Source: Planctomycetota bacterium (GTDB taxonomy: Bacteria; Planctomycetota; Phycisphaerae; Phycisphaerales; UBA1924). Taken from it: a DNA stretch of 64,000 nt. Of the stretch, positions 61,938 through 64,000 are shown in pieces. The stretch spans positions 1,410,796-1,474,795 of the forward strand of contig CP053450.1 in NCBI GenBank assembly GCA_013285505.1. Reading direction: 5' to 3'. Every line of letters begins with the position of its first letter. Within the stretch, counting starts at the first letter, position 1. Below the pieces are notes generated by a model, which saw nothing but the letters and a program-made list of their open reading frames with translations, searched no databases and was not told where the DNA came from. The translations under genes were made by a program, and so were the position numbers.

Positions 61938-62816
61938 TCAGCTGCCCCAGAACTCTTCATGGCCCTTGTAGTCGGAGTTCCAACGACGCATGGACTTCTC
62001 GTCGCGCCGGAGGAGATCGTCCTTCTTGTACACCTCGATGTGGCCGTCGGCAAAGGCCATCTGGGCGCCGCCGGAGTGACGCTCGGAGGGGTGGGCGATC
62101 TCGCCGGAGGCCTGCGCGGTCAGCCACTGATCCTGGGCGCCGTCCGTGGTGGTGTCGCCCATCACGATCATGTCCGAGGGCATGACGACGCTGGCCTCGC
62201 TGCGCTCCCAGTAGTAGGCGGAGCCCTTATTGATGCCGCCGGGCAGCGCCACGTGGCCGCCGAGGCCGAGGAACGGTTCGCCCGAGTCCTTGCGCGGGAA
62301 GTCCTTGATGCCCCAGCCGTTGAACCCGTAGGAGGAGAACCAGAAGTGCCCGTTCCGCATGCGGGCGTCGGGATCACCACCGATCACGTGGCCGTCGAGG
62401 ACGGCCTCGCCCTCGAGGTGGCCGAGGTAGGTCTGGTCGATGTCGGTGCCGTTGCGGAGGAGGATGGTCTCGTTCGCGTTACGCCACTCGTTGTCCCACT
62501 GGGCCTCCTTGAGAGCCGTGGGGCAGTAGTAGACGTCCTGGTTGTAGTCGCTGAGGTAGACGCGCGTGCGAGGCGTCCACGCCGACAACTGCGTGCGGCC
62601 GGCCGTCTGGGCGTGGTCGCCCGTGTAGTACTCCTTGTTGTCGTTCATGTAGCCGAAGTTGCCCTGAGAGATCTGGCGGACGCTGGCACCGCAGACAATC
62701 GTCCGGGCCGCGTCGCGGGCCTTGCCCAGAGCGGGAAGCAGAATGCCGATAAGCAGCGCGATAATCGCGATAACCACCAGCAACTCGATCAGTGTAAAGC
62801 CCTTCCGTCCGCGCAT
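61938..62816 (-). CDS. H-X9-DG pseudopilin-like protein 2
   Basis: The product is 292 residues from ATG 62816; an earlier TTG in frame at 62831 lacks a proper ribosome site, while GGAG lies ~9 bases before 62816. The prepilin start [20 protein letters not shown] has Gly before Phe, the consensus cleavage position. The H-x9-DG signature is [13 protein letters not shown] near residue 250. The middle contains Tyr- and Trp-rich strands ([20 protein letters not shown]) and a [20 protein letters not shown] loop. Such proteins are numerous in planctomycetes and are presumed assembly subunits of secretion or surface structures. Confidence 0.9.
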   Translation of the reverse strand: MRGRKGFTLIELLVVIAIIALLIGILLPALGKARDAARTIVCGASVRQISQGNFGYMNDNKEYYTGDHAQTAGRTQLSAWTPRTRVYLSDYNQDVYYCPTALKEAQWDNEWRNANETILLRNGTDIDQTYLGHLEGEAVLDGHVIGGDPDARMRNGHFWFSSYGFNGWGIKDFPRKDSGEPFLGLGGHVALPGGINKGSAYYWERSEASVVMPSDMIVMGDTTTDGAQDQWLTAQASGEIAHPSERHSGGAQMAFADGHIEVYKKDDLLRRDEKSMRRWNSDYKGHEEFWGS

Positions 62817-63030
62817 GGCTGACATCTCCAATATCCCCGGGTGTTGTTCTTTCCAAGGGCCGCACCGCAGAAGGCGGGCATCCCATTCCCTAAACGCTCT
62901 TTCTGTCCGCCCAATCGCACCAGCCGAGGCTTTGCGTGCGAAGAGTGGATTCGGACGTTGGTTACGATACCCGCTTGCGGTAGAATGAACAAGTCCATTC
63001 GGGCGGTTCGTGAAGACGGAGAAACAGACA

Positions 63031-63651
63031 ATGAAATCCTATTTTGCCGCGATCGTTGTTGCAGCCTGCGCTGCGTCGGCACAGGGCCATATCCTCGACA
63101 TCGTCTTCGGCATGCGGGCCCAGAACGTCGTTCCCGCCTCCGACAGCGACGCCCGGGCGACCGGCAGGATCTCCTACAACCACCACACCTTCAGGTACGA
63201 CATCGATCTGGTCGTCACCGGGGTCGGCCTCGACGACCTCCTCGGCACGGGCCCGAACAGCACCCCGCTCCACATCTATCAGGGCAGCCGGGGCCAGAAC
63301 GGCGACATCACGCTCGACCCGAGCAACTTCACCGATTTCGTCCAGGACGGCGACGACATCCGCCTGACGGCATCCACCCTCCAACTGGGCGGGCCTCAGG
63401 GGGCCTTCTCCTCGAACATCTTCGACAACGAGGACTGGCTCTACACAGGCCAGCTGTACATCCAGCTCTACACCGTGCAGCACCCCAACGGCGCGATCCG
63501 AGGCCAGCTGCCCCCCATCTTCAAACAGCTCGGCATGGACGGCCTCGAAGAAGGCGTCGACCCGATCGGCCCTCCCCAGCCCATTCCGACTCCCGCGGCC
63601 CCCGCGCTGGTGCTCGGTGCGGCACTGCTGGCGTCCCGCCGCCGCCGGTAA
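63031..63651 (+). CDS. Secreted CHRD-domain protein with PEP-CTERM-like tail
   Basis: The product is 206 residues from ATG 63031, preceded by GGAGAAA. The signal peptide [19 protein letters not shown] is followed by a CHRD domain (residues ~25-160): [80 protein letters not shown]. The tail [23 protein letters not shown] is a sorting signal of the PEP-CTERM kind. CHRD is an extracellular beta-sandwich of unknown role found in matrix proteins. It reads away from pseudopilin gene 2 across a 214-bp promoter region. Confidence 0.85.
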   Translation: MKSYFAAIVVAACAASAQGHILDIVFGMRAQNVVPASDSDARATGRISYNHHTFRYDIDLVVTGVGLDDLLGTGPNSTPLHIYQGSRGQNGDITLDPSNFTDFVQDGDDIRLTASTLQLGGPQGAFSSNIFDNEDWLYTGQLYIQLYTVQHPNGAIRGQLPPIFKQLGMDGLEEGVDPIGPPQPIPTPAAPALVLGAALLASRRRR

Positions 63652-63714
63652 GGGCCATCTGCGCATCCCGGCGGCTACACAGGGCAACAGCACCGGTCCT
63701 CAGGCAAAAAAGCG

Positions 63715-63755
63715 GCACGCCCGCTCCCTCTCGGGAACGGGCGTGCTCCGCTCTT
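63715..63755 (+). terminator. Terminator after the CHRD gene
   Basis: A 9-bp stem GCACGCCCG/CGGGCGTGC (63715-63723 with 63738-63746) inside AGCGG...CCGCT, followed by CTCTTT. It lies ~65 bases after the stop at 63651. The stem is clear; the T-run is short. Confidence 0.55.
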
Positions 63756-64000
63756 TGGCGACGGCTGGGAGGCGGTGGTGGGTCGCCCCGTCGCCAGGTG
63801 GTGGGAACCTGGTGAGCCGATCAGCCCGTTCGCGGTGCTGACCGGCCCGGAATGGCCTCGACAGGGCTTCATGCCTCGCGAGGCCGAATTGCGGTGAGCC
63901 CAAGAGCCGTCGGTCGTGCGGTCGCATCCCTGCGTGCAGCGGGCCGATCGGGCGAGTCCTTTCAGTCCTCGGCTCCGTGACTCATCAGGACGGTTTCCCG
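63756..64000 (+). other. Non-coding window end; possible 5' part of a tmRNA-like gene
   Basis: No credible coding frame crosses this stretch. At 63850-63864 the plus strand reads AATGGCCTCGACAGGG, which resembles the conserved 5' end of tmRNA (GG, two bases, then TCGACAGGG). It is followed by GGGCTTC, which can pair with GTGAGCCC ~25 bases on, and by an inner GCCTC/GAGGC hairpin. A tag-peptide frame ending in Leu-Ala-Ala is not seen before the window ends, so I treat tmRNA only as a candidate. Confidence 0.25.

Noticed and set aside
63965..64000. CTGATGAG and GAAA strings on the minus strand suggesting a hammerhead ribozyme, or a C/D-box-like pattern
   Set aside because: Stem II does not close correctly next to CTGATGA, and the flanking arms pair with each other rather than forming stems I and III. 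C/D RNAs are not expected in bacteria.

Overview
The window is GC-rich and gene-dense and looks like a chromosomal segment of a planctomycete, probably from the Phycisphaerae. The evidence is the combination of two H-X9-DG pseudopilin-like proteins, several PEP-CTERM-type secreted proteins, an LVIVD-repeat protein ending in a dockerin-like EF-hand domain, a PknB-type kinase with TPRs, and five small membrane proteins carrying zinc ribbons. Four of those five share a CxxCGYxLxxL...CPECG ribbon. No rRNA, tRNA, CRISPR array, prophage or plasmid module was found.

Layout. 1-4.4 kb: an incomplete CoA-transferase locus (scoA), a PAS-LuxR regulator convergent with nrdR, and a padR regulator operon whose operator lies inside a leaderless promoter. 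4.4-6.8 kb: thrS behind a threonine-rich leader peptide and attenuator. 6.8-17.4 kb: zinc-ribbon membrane protein, mutS, C39-like peptidase, GH95 fucosidase-like enzyme, LVIVD-dockerin protein, small lipoprotein. 17.6-26.2 kb: Ser/Thr kinase, copper-type P-ATPase, a DUF6786-like protein and three PEP-CTERM proteins. 26.4-36.3 kb: DUF885 metallopeptidase-like protein, zinc-ribbon protein, GHL10 protein, NagB/PIG-L fusion, a DUF559 endonuclease next to palindromes, Gfo/Idh oxidoreductase, dnaK. 36.5-47.4 kb: an rdgB gene carrying an in-frame REP-transposase (RAYT) element, a PfkB sugar kinase, an ALDH7-type dehydrogenase overlapping rpiA, sua5, a TolC-like protein, an SH3-like protein and a FIST protein. 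47.5-56.7 kb, all minus strand: lipoprotein, zinc-ribbon proteins, fumarylacetoacetase, a second palindrome-flanked DUF559 gene, an unknown 312-residue protein and aconitase. 56.8-64 kb: MGMT overlapping threonine aldolase, a coiled-coil membrane protein, two pseudopilin-like proteins, a CHRD-domain protein, and an unresolved end.

Three observations stand out. (1) thrS is preceded by a 19-residue leader peptide with eight Thr codons, six of them consecutive, and by mutually exclusive protector, antiterminator and terminator hairpins. This is a complete translation-coupled attenuator. (2) A RAYT flanked by identical inverted 25-nt REP palindromes sits inside rdgB without breaking its reading frame. 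(3) About twenty reading-frame breaks in eleven otherwise conserved genes all have the same sign and can all be repaired by restoring one CG dinucleotide in a CGCG/GCGC tract. This points to a systematic contraction, most likely a sequencing or assembly artefact. Genes crossing such sites (thrS, mutS, GH95, P-ATPase, rpiA, ltaE and others) are annotated here over their full repaired span.
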